Assembly: GCF_027172205.1 (NCBI RefSeq)
Contig: NC_070614.1
Span: forward strand, 48,424,001-48,488,000
Direction of reading: 5' to 3'
DNA length: 64,000 nucleotides
Origin: Podarcis raffonei
Lineage: Eukaryota; Chordata; Lepidosauria; Squamata; Lacertidae
The position numbers were made by a program, and so were the translations under genes. This document shows, piece by piece, positions 50,601-61,500 of this stretch (position 1 is the stretch's first letter; each line of letters starts with the position of its first letter). A model generated the notes under the pieces. It saw nothing but the letters and a program-made list of their open reading frames with translations. It ran no database searches and was not told the DNA's origin.

Positions 50601-53508
50601 TAAAACAGAAGTGGAAATAACCAATCTGGACTAATTTATCCTACATCCAAATGGAAAATAATCCAGGCTTTTATAATACTGGCTTTTGTATTGTTTTCTA
50701 CTTGGAAGCAATATGTGATTGATTACTTCTGCCTGCTTCCATTTAGATTGTGTTTGCCTTGCACTGAAATTAATGGTGTGGAATTAATTAAGTGTTTACT
50801 TATGTTAAATTCATGACCAGCGTCAATAATTACATTAAATAGTGGACAGTGTTACAAATAACATGGTGTTTCGTGGAAACCAAACTGCAGTGCAATGGAA
50901 ATAGAGCCAATTGTGAGATAGGATAGATAGGAATAGAAATGACTGCCTTATTGCATCCCTAGCCATAGTTTGGTGATAGAGAATCTGCTTTGCATGCAGG
51001 TCCCAGGTTAAATTGCTAACAATTCCAGGTAGGGCCAGGAGATGTCTCTGTCTGAAATCTTGGCGAGCTGTTGCCTGTCACTGTGAACAATACAAAGCTG
51101 GAGGAACCAAGGGATCGGCTCAGTATTTAGCAACTTCCTATGCCCCTGTGTAAGGGATGCAGGTGGCGCTGTGGGTTAAACCACTGAGCCTAGGACTTGC
51201 CGATCAGAAGGTCAGCGGTTCAAATCCCCGCGACGGGGTGAGCTCCCGTTGTTCGGTCCCTGCTCCTGCCAACCTAGCAGTTCGAAAGCACGTCAAAGTG
51301 CAAGTAGATAAATAGGGACCGCTCCGGCGGGAAGGTAAACGGCGTTTCTGTGTGCTGCTCTGGTTCGCCAGAAGCGGCTTAGTCATGCTGGCCACATGAC
51401 CCGGAAGCTGTCTGCGGACAAATGCCAGCTCCCTCGGCCTATAGAGCAAGATGGGCGCGCAACCCCAGAGTCAGTCACAACTGGACCTAATGGTCAGAGG
51501 TCCCTTTACCTTTCTATGCCCCTATGTTAGCCAAGCAATAGATGGCAAAAAACAATATCATATTCTGGGAAGCATTAGCAAGAGATGGGTGAGTGTATGC
51601 ATGAATGAATGAATGAATGTGTAATGTTCCATTTAAGTTCATTATTCCATGTCAACAGTTTGTTTGCTTATTTACTTATTTAGTATGTCAGCTTATGAGC
51701 AACAAAATATTTCTTCTTTCTTCTACCCTAAATTCCAATGATGTGTACTGAAAGGTGCCACCCCTTTCTGTGTGTAGTAACTCTTGCCACCCTGGTTATC
51801 AGAAGAACAAGAGGGAAAAGGAGAAATTTTGCTGCTATGATTGTGTTCCATGCCCAGAAGGGAAGATTTCAAACCAGAAGGGTAGGTGATGTATTGCAAT
51901 TATGCCCTCACTTAATTTTCATTCAAGCAGCAAATAATCATTTGCCCCTGCAACAATAATGAAGAAACGAGACATGGAGTAATGGGCAACTTAATTCACT
52001 GGCTAGATCTGTAATAAGTACAGGAATGCTAGGCTCCAATTATTCCTGACCTTGGCTATTCTAGCCAGACTGATGGGAAGTGTAGACCAAAGGCTTCTGG
52101 AAGGCACTACCCATAATGTAAGCAGTCTTCTGCAGGAACCTTCAAAACATAACGAAGGTGTTCAGCAGACAACACTGCACACAACCTTAATCGGAAGACC
52201 CGGACGTATGGCAACTTGGGCTCTTTTTATTAAAAAATCAAAGAAAAGCCCCAAAATGAAAAGAGCTCAACGGAAATATAGCAATCTTATATATACAAGC
52301 AGCAGTTAGATGATAATGTATGTGAACAGCAGCTTCCATCTTGCTTCCACACATAAAGTTTATTTTATTTATGTCTTAAATATTTTTATATTCCACCATT
52401 CCTCTCTTCTGGAACATAGGGTAGCTGACAACCCAGAATCAATAAAACAACCATGCAAAAGAAGAAACTATTAAATCAGAACACTACAATAAAATACAGT
52501 AAAATAACAGTGATAATTATCTGTAGTAACAAACTCCGAAGCCAAAATGTACTCCTCATCAGATGTGAATTCCTATTGAAATGAACCTTTCTTCTTCTTT
52601 TTCCAGACATGATTAACTGTGTGAACTGCCCAGATTATCAGTATTCAAGCAACAACCAAGATCATTGCATCCCCAAAACAATCAGCTATCTTTCTTATGA
52701 AGAACCTTTAGGGATCAGTTTAACGTCAATCACTGTTTCTTTTTCCCTGATCACAGCTTTGGCACTAATAACTTTTATTAAGCATAGAGATACCCCCATA
52801 GTCAAAGCCAACAATAGGGACCTCACATATGCTCTCCTCATATCCCTTCTGCTCTGCTTCCTCTCTTCTTTGCTCTTCCTTGGCCAACCTGGGAAAGTGA
52901 CCTGCCTTCTCCGACAACCCACTTTTGGCATCATTTTCTCGGTGGCTGTTTCTTGTGTGTTGGCCAAAACCATTACAGTGGTTGTTGCTTTCATGGCCAC
53001 CAGGCCGGGGTCCAGCATGAGGAAGTGGGTAGGAAAAAGATTGACCAACTCCATTGTCCTTTTCTGCTCTTGGATTCAAGCAGGCATCTGTGCCATGTGG
53101 CTGTCAACCACTCCCTCCTTTCCAGATTTGGACATGCAGTCACTGACTCAAGAGATCATATCAAAATGTAATGAAGGCTCTGTCACCATGTTTTATCTTG
53201 TCCTGGGCTACATGGGACTTCTAGCCATCATCAGCTTCACTGTGGCATTCCTGGCTAGGAAACTGCCAGACACTTTTAATGAAGCCAAGTTCATCACCTT
53301 CAGCATGTTGATGTTTTGCAGTGTTTGGTTGTCGTTTGTTCCGACCTACCTGAGCACTAAGGGGAAATATATGGTGGCTGTGGAGATCTTCTCCATCTTG
53401 GCCTCCAGTGCTGGTTTGTTGGGTTGTATTTTTTATCCAAAATGTTACATTATTTTGCTGAGGCCTGAGCTGAACAGCAAAGAACAGCTAATGAGGAGAC
53501 AAAGTTAA
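44662..53508 (+). CDS. V2R gene 5: complete six-exon vomeronasal type-2 receptor, opposite strand
   Basis: Class C GPCR, V2R family, the only one on the plus strand. Exons: 1 44662-44912, 2 46204-46495, 3 47081-47926, 4 49989-50216, 5 51755-51881, 6 52607-53508. The sum is 2,646 bp, an open frame of 881 residues. An internal ATG at 44698 gives a 12-residue-shorter signal peptide ([19 protein letters not shown]) that fits the family better; which start is used is undecided. Exon 1 ends with one extra codon ([11 protein letters not shown]) relative to the [10 protein letters not shown] of gene 3. Exon 2 [19 protein letters not shown]; exon 3 [10 protein letters not shown] to [19 protein letters not shown]; exon 4 [18 protein letters not shown]; exon 5 [20 protein letters not shown]; exon 6 seven spans ending [17 protein letters not shown], stop TAA at 53506-53508. 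More diverged from genes 1-4 than the pairs are from each other. Introns 1, 3 and 4 are loaded with SINE and L2 copies. Confidence 0.92.
45060..45145 (-). mobile_element. SINE fragment, antisense
   Basis: ATAGGAAGCTGTCTAAGTAA...CTGGTCCATCTACCTCAGTATTG is the reverse of the SINE tail found at 50961-51137. Intron 1 of V2R gene 5. Confidence 0.7.
45639..45995 (+). mobile_element. tRNA-derived SINE (GTGGCGCTGTGGGT family), full length
   Basis: A and B boxes as in the copy at 33414; flanked by TATATATTACATT at 45626-45638 and 45996-46008. Intron 1 of V2R gene 5. Confidence 0.92.
48215..48520 (+). mobile_element. L2-like LINE ORF2 fragment, left part
   Basis: Encodes [21 protein letters not shown] and later [10 protein letters not shown] (the catalytic A-D-D), classic reverse transcriptase motifs. 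It resumes at about 49440 after SINE insertions. Intron 3 of V2R gene 5. Confidence 0.8.
48833..49432 (+). mobile_element. tRNA-derived SINE (GTAGTGGTTAAGAG family), split by another SINE
   Basis: A box GTGTAGTGGTTAAGAGCAG, B box GGTTCACTTCCCTGC, body to GCTTTGAGACTCCTTA at 49032, then after the nested SINE resumes GGGTAGTGATAAAGCGGGAT and ends AATCCAAACTCTTCTT. Confidence 0.88.
49033..49379 (-). mobile_element. tRNA-derived SINE nested inside another SINE
   Basis: Minus-strand copy of the GTGGCGCTGTGGGT family; GAGACTCCTTA on both sides (49022-49032 and 49380-49390) is a clean target duplication of the host SINE. Confidence 0.92.
49440..49745 (+). mobile_element. L2-like LINE ORF2 fragment, right part
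   Basis: Decayed continuation of the fragment at 48215 ([27 protein letters not shown]-like; LQNTAT-like). Confidence 0.65.
50961..51137 (+). mobile_element. tRNA-derived SINE (GAATCTGCTTTGCATGCAGG family)
   Basis: tRNA-like head (GTGATAGAGAATCTGCTTTGC, GGTCCCAGGTTAAAT) and tail GGGATCGGCTCAGTATTTAGC. Antisense relatives lie at 45060 and 56872. Intron 4 of V2R gene 5. Confidence 0.8.
51152..51513 (+). mobile_element. tRNA-derived SINE (GTGGCGCTGTGGGT family), full length
   Basis: Boxes and body as the other copies; flanks CTATGCCCCTRTGT at 51138-51151 and 51514-51527. It inserted at the tail of the preceding SINE, in intron 4 of V2R gene 5. Confidence 0.92.
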
Positions 53509-53604
53509 GAACTATGCTGCAGTTCCCTTCACAATTTCTTGGGGTAACTCTTCTGGAACACAATGAAGCTTTTTTTCTGAGTAGACATTTGACTGCACTT
53601 TACC

Positions 53605-54175
53605 TGTCATGTTAGAATCCTAGAAGTGTAGAGTTGGAAGTCCACTAGAAGTCCATTCCTCTGCAATACAGGAATCTCAGCTAATGCATCCATGACAGAT
53701 GGCCATCCAACCTCGGCTTAAAAACCTCCAAGGAAGGAGATTCCGCAGCCTCCTAAGGGAGTCATTTCACAGTCAAACTGCTCTTACTGTCAGAAAATTC
53801 TTCCTAAGGTTTAATTGTAATCTCCTTTCTTATAACTTGACATCATTGGTTCAAGTCCTACCCTCCAGAACAGGAGAAAACAAGCTCGTCCCATTTTATG
53901 CCCTTTTAAAATGTGGGGTTTGGGGGGGGGGTTGGGTTGGTTTTATTTTGATTATGTATTTTGTAGTTTTATGTTTTGATTTTATTCTGTGAACCACCCT
54001 GAGACCTCTGGGTATAGGGTGGTATACAAATTCAAGAAATAATAAAATAATCTTCCATATGGCAGCCCTTTATATAAGTGCAGATCGCTATCATATCTCC
54101 TCCTAGTCTGTTATTTTCCAGGCTAAGCATTCTCAGCTCCCTCAACCATTCCTCTTAAGGCTTGGTTTCCAGATC
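53605..54175 (-). mobile_element. CR1 LINE 3' end, antisense, with a nested LINE tail
   Basis: Plus strand reads GAAAATTCTTCCTAAGG, CAACCTCGGCTTAAAAACCTCC and CAGCTCCCTCAACCATTCCTC, the reverse of the CR1 3' region. It is interrupted at about 53905-54052 by a different LINE tail (GTGAACCACCCTGAGACCTC then AATAATAAAATAA). Just 3' of V2R gene 5. Confidence 0.75.
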
Positions 54176-54308
54176 ATCTTGGTCATTCCACTCCACACAT
54201 GTTGCAGGCAGCTTCTCAAATTTGTCTGCTCCATACACATAATGTTTGAGTACATTATCCTACAAGAGAGTCACACTGCTCACTTATCCCAGAATGAAGA
54301 CATTAGAG

Positions 54309-54685
54309 CAGGGGTGTCAAACTCAAATTCATTGGGGGGCCGCATCAGCAGTTTGGTCACCCTCAAAGGGCCGGTTGTTCAGGCAGCCGTTGAATCTGTC
54401 ACATCACAGGATGGCATGCGCTCAATATAAAAACAAGTGGAGGTTTCCTGAATGCATGTAAAGTGGAGGTTTCCTGTGTAGAATGGCCGGCGCCGCTAGA
54501 GGGCAGACGTTCTCTGGCTTGTAGGCTGCCACGCATGCGCTGAAGAGGCGGCTTTCTTGTGTCAAAAAAAAAAGTGAGAATAAAAGGTGAAGGCTGGCGG
54601 CCGGTGGCGGGCCACATGACGAGGGCCACATGACGAGGTCTGGCGGGCCGGATTCGGCCCGCGGGCCTTGTGTTTGACACCCGTG
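54309..54685. mobile_element. hAT-type non-autonomous DNA transposon with perfect 8-bp target duplication
   Basis: Ends CAGGGGTGTCAAACTCA and TGTTTGACACCCGTG; CATTAGAG at 54301-54308 and 54686-54693. No transposase frame. Contains two short internal direct repeats (GTGGAGGTTTCCTG twice, GGCCACATGACGAG twice). Confidence 0.9.
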
Positions 54686-54782
54686 CATTAGAGAAATAGA
54701 ATTATTATTATTATTACCTGTGTAATACCATGCAGGAACCATGAATGTATGAAGCAATTGCTTTCCTGAAATTAAGATAAAT

Positions 54783-55101
54783 TACCACAGAGCCTAGGGC
54801 TTGCTGATCAGAAGGTCGGCAGTTCAAATACCCATGATGGGGTGAGCTCCTGTTGCTCGGTCCCAGCTCCTGCCAACCTAGCAGTTCGAAAGCATGAAGT
54901 GCAAGTAGATAATTAGGTACCGCTCCAGCGGGAAGGTAAACGGCATTTCCGTGCACTGCTCTGGTTCGCCAGAAGCGGCTTAGTCAGGCTGGCCACATGA
55001 CCCGGAAGCTGTACACCAGCTCCCTCGACCAGTAAAGTGAGATGAGCGCCGCAACCCCAGAGTCGTCCGTGACTGGACCTAACAGTCAGGGGTCCCTTTA
55101 C
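54783..55101 (+). mobile_element. tRNA-derived SINE (GTGGCGCTGTGGGT family), 5'-truncated
   Basis: Begins inside the tRNA-like head (ACCACAGAGCCTAGGGCTTG), keeps the B-box region, ends GGGGTCCCTTTAC. Confidence 0.88.
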
Positions 55102-55958
55102 TACAGCATTTTACAGCAATACATGCAGCTGAACTACACACAGTCTTTCCTATCCTAAGTAAATAAATGTTAAGCTAAGATTACAAGTTTCTGGGTCATG
55201 TCCAATACTAATCCACTCAGAGCAGAGCTGTTGATATTAATGGATATGACTAACTTAGGTTTATTGATTTCAGTGGGTCTACTCTGAGTAGAACTAACTT
55301 TAGATGCAAACATTGTTCATCTCTCTGGTAGTGCCTATCTAGTTCTTAAAAAAAACAAAAAACCATAGACTCATGTGTTTTTGTATGGAGCTGTATCACT
55401 GTGGCTTCCAGAATAACAAAGAAAAAAGCATGTTCTGAAGGACAGTGAAGGAGGAGGCAGCAGCAGCATCCATGGCTGGAGAAAACCCAGGGTGTTCCCA
55501 AGGTTCTTTTGTTAGTTCTTTGTGATATTCTTTGGAATGCTGCTCCAAACCACTGCTAACTGCCACTGCCTGGGGGATACATACCATCTCTTGGGTGCAA
55601 AGACTGCATTCAGGTCAGTTTCACAAAGATGGAGCTGATTTCCCTCATCAATCACTTTTCCCTTTGGACTGCTACTTCAACTTGTACACTACTCTAGCCC
55701 TGGCTCTGTTCATCAGCCTCTTCCAAATGATCCAGTATAGCACCTTTGCATAGTACAAGAGACTTGACCAAGCATAGAGAAGCATCTTGTCCTTTTCAGT
55801 CGAACCTGAAGTCACTGAGAATCCCCACTCCCTGGAGGAACAGCTGGGCAGTTGGTTCCCCTCTGAGACTGGCACACTGATGGTGAGTTTCAGTATCCCC
55901 TTTGTTCATGTATGAAGTTGACTCAGCCCACCCCCCCACATATGGATTTTTCAACTCA

Positions 55959-56680
55959 CAACAGCAATATGTACTTACAAATTTAAGAGATTTCCTACCT
56001 TTCCTTCAGCACCAAGATTCCCAGGGCAGGTTACAGCCATATAATCAAATAATATCAAAATCCAAAACAAAACAATTACAGCAGTATCTCGGGTTACATA
56101 CACTTCAGGTTACAGATGCTTCAGGTTACAGACTCCGCTAACCCAGAAATAGTACCACGGGTTAAGAACTTTGCTTCAGGATAAGAACAGAAATCATGCT
56201 CTGGCAGCGGGAGGCCCCATTAGCTAAAGTGGTGCTTCAGGTTAAGAACAGTTTGAGGTTAAGAACGGACCTCCGGAACTAATTAAGTTCTTAACGCGAG
56301 GTACCACTGTATATGACAATACAGATGATCTCACACAAATGGCGCACTTCTCAACTGTCAAAAGCAAGGCTAAGAAAATGAGCATTCATGGGGATGGATC
56401 TCCATGTTTTAGGGAAGATCAACAGCAATATGTACTTACAAATTTATTTAAGAGATTTCCTACTTTTCCTTCAGCACAAAGGTTCCCAGAGCAGGTCACA
56501 GCCATATAATCAAATAATAAAACAATTATATCCAAATTAAATCCAAAATAAAACAATTATATGACAATACAGATGATCTCACAGAAATCACACACATGTT
56601 AACTGTCAAAAGGTAAGGCTGAGAGAATGGCAGAAACTACTTAATGAGCATTCATGGGGATGAAGTTCCATGTTTTAGGG
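55959..56680. repeat. Local tandem duplication, one copy interrupted by a MITE
   Basis: AACAGCAATATGTACTTACA starts both copies (about 55961 and 56410) and both end in GCATTCATGGGGATG...CCATGTTTTAGGG. Copy 1 contains the MITE at 56079-56309; copy 2 lacks it and has small extra segments. Confidence 0.8.
56079..56309. mobile_element. Tigger-like MITE copy 4
   Basis: Ends CAGCAGTATCTCGGGTTAC and GAGGTACCACTG, TA on both sides (56077-56078, 56310-56311). Confidence 0.85.
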
Positions 56681-56871
56681 GCCTTCAATGGGCAGAAAGC
56701 ACCAGTGGGGTGCCATGATCATAATGAAAATGTCATTTTAACAGTCTGGAGTCTTGCATTTACACAAGCTTCGATACTGAATGAACTTCTAAGTGAGATG
56801 GGAGGAGTCAAAAATGACCTGACAGTATTGCATGCTTTGGCCACCAGGAGACAGGAATGCAGGAATGCAGG

Positions 56872-57030
56872 AAGTAGCCTTATACAGATCCAGACTATTG
56901 GTCCATCCAGCTTTGTACAGTCAAAGCAGACCAGTGGTAGCTCTCCAGGGGTTCAGACAGGGATTTTTCCTGGTCCTACTTAGAGATACCCTGATGAAAC
57001 TTGGAACATGCCTCATTCTGCCTGATGGCA
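56872..57030 (-). mobile_element. SINE fragment, antisense
   Basis: GAAGTAGCCTTATACAGATCCAGACT...GGTCCATCCAGC and CTCTCCAGGGGTTCAGACAGG are the reverse of the family at 50961-51137. Confidence 0.75.
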
Positions 57031-57110
57031 TGGTACCCTGTTTGGTAAGGTGGTATTTCCAACTGGTTGTTCTTCCTTTTGAATAACTTTGCTGCCTCCT
57101 CTCTTCCTAG

Positions 57111-57163
57111 AAGGAACATGTGGAACACAGAAGCCATCTCCAAGCAGCTGTTGGCAAAGAAGA
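57111..57163 (+). CDS. Possible small upstream exon of the SPATA31-like gene
   Basis: A 53-bp stretch sits between a good acceptor (pyrimidine tract then TTCCTAG) and a good donor (AAG|GTAAGC). One frame reads RNMWNTEAISKQLLAKKK, a basic, polar peptide of the kind that follows the membrane span in SPATA31 proteins. It is on the same strand and 1.4 kb upstream of the giant exon. The assignment rests only on splice signals and position; it could be chance. Confidence 0.3.
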
Positions 57164-57205
57164 AGGTAAGCCATTGAGACAGGAACCAGCTCATCCTGGT
57201 GATTT

Positions 57206-57207
<2 letters not shown>

Positions 57208-57244
<37 letters not shown>

Positions 57245-57246
57245 CG
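57208..57246. repeat. (GA)n microsatellite
   Basis: About nineteen GA units with one interruption, shortly after the possible small exon at 57111-57163. Confidence 0.9.
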
Positions 57247-57649
57247 TAAAAACTACTGCTGACATTTGATAATTCACATGGTATTTTCTTAGCATCTGTG
57301 AAAGTGTACATACACACCCTTGTCATTTGTTGCTTGGTTTATAATAAAACCCAAATCAAAACTCTTAAACAACAACCTTATTTAAAACTGAAATACACCG
57401 AGGAGAACTCGTAGAGGATCACCTAACAAAAGTACTTAGAGTTGAGTTAGTAAATGCAATCTAGAAGTTGGCTTTCAATGCCCATTACCCCTGACCATTG
57501 AACATGCTTGCTAGGGTTGATGGGCACTGGAGTCCAACAACATTTGGAAGGCCACAGGTTCACCACTGCTGCTCTGAAATAAAATCAGTGCCTCTTGGGT
57601 CTCCAAGTTGGTATATATGTATTCTAATACGTCTAATAAATATATAAAT

Positions 57650-58537
57650 GTGTCACAAGTGCTGACAGGGAAGTATCAGGCCCCTCCAGGTAAAAAAGAG
57701 ACAGGGCGCTTGGAATGCAACTGGCTTTTTATTCACAGAAAGTAACACAGCAAAGTCTTCCCTGCTCAACTCCTTCAGCTTGAGAAGTTGCAGAAAACTG
57801 AGCTTCGGGTCTGCCTTTCCCCTCTACAGCTCTTCCCAACAAATGGGGACTGCAATGTGGCAGTGAGCTCCTTTCTAGTTTTATTTATTTTTATTACTGC
57901 ATATCCAATTCATATCTATTTACTAATTTCCCCTTATGTTCTCCCTAGCTTTCTCTTACTGCACGTGCTTATATCAGTCCTGCTAATGTTTTGATTTGTT
58001 TACAATGTATCTTCAGATAGTCAATAGTTCCCCCCCCCCTCCATTTAAAAAATGTCTGTGTACTTCCTTCCATTTTGGGGCAGAAATTATGGAAGGGATT
58101 TCTTTCTCTGACCCGCTCCCTCCCTTGATCACTCCACCCTCCTGCTTCTAGCACCTCTCACCACCAGGACCCAGGGTCTAAGTCCTCGTCTTCTCTGTCT
58201 TCCCTGTGGAGCTCCTGGGAGAGAGGCTCCTGCCACCAGTGGCGGAGCTTCATGCTCCGGCACTGGGGGGGGGCGGAGAGGAGGCAGGGGTGGGGCTGCT
58301 GCATGTCCTGGGGGCAGGGTGCCCAGCGCAGGCAGGGGGGCAGCCACAATGGCGTCCTACTGGGATCGCGCTGCCAGGGGCGGTGCGCTCGCCCTGCACT
58401 CCTCTTCCTCCGCCAGTGCCTGCCACTCCTCCTCATCCAGCCAGTTCCTGAAGAAATATAATTATCTCCATACCAACTGGCTCCATACCATCCTGGAGGT
58501 GAAGGAAAGGTCACCAGTGCCTTCATTTGTCTTACAG
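57650..58537. other. Unassigned stretch upstream of the SPATA31-like exon
   Basis: 57650-57860 has LTR-like marks on the minus strand (an inverted AATAAA at 57728, a TG-type end at 57650) but no pair of ends. 58234-58425 is GC-rich and starts CAGTGGCGGAGCTTC, with a loosely inverted CTCCGCCAGTG near 58413, so it may be a non-autonomous DNA element. No gene is supported. Confidence 0.3.
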
Positions 58538-61500
58538 GTACCAAACACCAGGAGATAGACCCACAAAATGGAGGCAGTTGCCATTCCTCCATCCGCAGAT
58601 TGCTATGTGACAACGTGACCTGTGCCATATGTGACAGGGCAGCCAAGGAGGCTGAGGAAGTGCTGCGTGTCTATGGATCAAAACCTGGGCTTCCTGCTTT
58701 GCAAATGCCATCACTTCCCGTTGCCTCTTATGTGGGGAGCTCCAGCCTACCAGCCATTTCTGCTCAAAGAGATGACACAATTTTTCCATGGAGCAGCAGT
58801 AAACCTGCCACAAACTGTGGCCATCCAGAATTGGGCCCAGAAACAACACCTTCATCCAGAAAGGAGCAACACATTCCCAAAGGCAAGAGGCAGAAGGAGA
58901 AGCCACTCCATTCTGCTCAGCAAGATGTTCCCATCTCCAGGGAGAATGACATAAGTCCCAGCTGTTCTGACAGTCATTCCATGTTTAGTATAAATAAATG
59001 TTATGACAGCTCTGAGGACAGCAGTGGGGAAATGAGCGATCCCTTTTGCTTCTCTTCAAGCACATCATCAGAGCTGTCTTTCAATAGTTGGGAAGATTAC
59101 AGTCCCCTTTCCGACCTGTCCGAGTTATCAAATTTCAGCAAAAAGAGCCACATGCCTTTGAGGCATAAGAAAAATGAAGGGTCCTCTCTGAGTGAGAGGA
59201 AGAACCACCAGGGCATGAGATTCCACCATAAAGGAACAAGGCATTTCCCCAGTTCTTTACCTGTGATCTCCCAAGCAAATATCAAATCTCCTAGGGTTGA
59301 ATTTGCTACTGAGGACACTGCCTTTGTGGCTAAGGCTGTGAGAAAGACCTTGGAGTGGCATTTGGTTGTTAAAAGTATTCAACACAAATTGGGTCTTCCA
59401 TCAGTCGTCCTCAGGTCACTCAGGGCCTTTTTGCCTCTTGGTATGGATTTCACTTGCCCGTACCGTCCAAAGAGGGAGCATACTGTGTTGATGAGACCTC
59501 GGCTTCTTCCTTTCATGAGTGGGGCAAAGAGGAGGACACTAGAGAAACACATGAAAAAGATGATTCACATGCAATGTCGGGTGTTGCCAAAGCAAGTCCA
59601 AGAGGCCCTCAAGCACATGAAGCTAGATTATCCCCTCACCACAGATATAGCATCATCTGCACACAGGAAAGGAGGCCGAGGAGGAGTCGTCAAGGGTGAG
59701 AGGGAAGGGAAACTTCATAGGCATGTTCTACATTTGGAATCCACAGCCAGGGAAACAGCCCTCAAATCTCCCCCTCCTTCCAAAGCAAACCCCCAGACTA
59801 CAACTGAGAAGAAGTCCTTTGAGGCCAGACATGAGATGCTACTTCAGTCACAGCACACTGTTGCGTTTGTCCAAGCAAGGACAAGTTTTCTTCCTGCTAA
59901 TGAGAAGCAGTCTTTGGATTCCCATGTGCTTAAAAAGAAGGTGCAGCACCCATGGGACCAGCCCACACTGATACAAGAGATCCCATTCATTGAGCAGGGG
60001 ACTTGGGAGGATCTGGAATGGCACGTGATAAAAAAGAGGTTGCAGCATGCTTGGGGGTTGCCAAGCCTTGTCCAGAGATCTCTCCATTCTGTTTTCCCAA
60101 TTGTCCCCCAATCACAGCAGCACCGGACATTGCAACACGTGGAGGTGAATGTTCTTCTGGCTGAGCTCTCCTTCCTTAGTGATGCCATTATCCAAGAACT
60201 AGAGCAGAATCTGCTGAAAAGAATCATGCTTCACCGATGGCACTTACCACCAAGGGTCCTTGAGTCCCTCAGGCTACTTTCCCCAGAGATGGTGACTGTT
60301 GCAGGGAAACAGGATGGAACTAGGATAGGGAGGAGGACAATGCCAAGTCAGCCTTTGATGTACCCCACACTTCAGTCTGAAGCAGCAGAGAATAAGATAT
60401 TCCACTTGGATGAAAAATGGCTGGACGTTTTCCCAACCTTGGCCATGAGTGCAATGAAGCCCAAACTGCTGCCCACGTTTCCTAGAGCTAGAGAAGTTGC
60501 TGTTGAGTTCTTAGAAGTGAGGACAGAGTTTCTCTATGCTCAGGTCAGAGAGAATCTGGAACTGCACATTAGAAAAAAGAAGCTACAACATGAATGGGGC
60601 TTGCCTAGTCTTATTCAGAAATCCTTGCATGGCTTCAAGTCACAGGCTCCTCCACTGCCCAGTCTCCAAAGGACTAAAGCCCATGTCTACATTCTACTGC
60701 AGAAACCGTCATTCCTTCCACAAAGCACCTACAGTCAGTTGGATTTCCACATTCAAAGGATGAAGCTACAGAGACAATGGAAGTTGCCTAAGAGGGTTTT
60801 GGAATCTATCAAGCTTTTCCGCCCTGTGTTTGGGACAGGTCCCTTGGAACCACAAATTACAGAGTACCAAAATAAAAGCTGTGACTCTCTAGGCAGATTC
60901 TCCTCTCCCATCCCAGTAGCCAGAGAAGAGCTGGCAGAGGCAAGGCAGGCGATGTTTGTGGGTGAGAACATCTTCACACATGGACCCAAGGCTTACAGGG
61001 CACAGCAAATGGTCAGGCCACACCAGGATATGGAGGCAGGAGAAGTCCCTGAGGGAGCTTTTTCTGAATCATCAGCTGCCTCTACAGATCACCCTAGCCT
61101 CAGGAGAAAGTCCACAGAATCTGATCTCCAACCCATGGGAAGCTTCAAGATCACACTTGAAGACTCTCTCCAGAAGTTTACCCCTCTTTATAGCCAAGTG
61201 AAGCCCAGAAGCACATTTCTGCCCTTTGTGGAGGGTGAAGCAGTGGATAAGGTGGAGCTGAACATCAGGCACGAGTTTCCAGAGCACCAACCTAGTCAAC
61301 AGAGTGAAATCTTGAATAGGAAAGATGCCATAGCCAGGGCAGCAGTGGAAGACCACTACTTCTACTGCCCTTGCTATTGGATAACATATAAGCACCCAGG
61401 ATTCAGTACTGTACACCAAGAAGTAAGCAACAGAAAAACATTTGGGTTGATGCCTGCCTCCCCACAGTCAGCTCAAGTTCTTTCTATGCTGAAGCCCCAT

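Noticed and set aside
55532-55753. Hydrophobic frame that could be the missing SPATA31 membrane exon (ends YTTLALALFISLFQMIQ)
   Set aside because: No start codon close to the hydrophobic part in that frame, no GT donor after it, and a different frame holds the likely ATG; resemblance too weak to annotate.
57650-57870. Second solo LTR
   Set aside because: An inverted polyadenylation-type signal and one TG end are visible, but no second end or target duplication was found.
58158-58646. 162-codon minus-strand frame near the SPATA31-like exon
   Set aside because: GC-rich shadow across a probable repeat and the acceptor of the giant exon; no recognisable domain.
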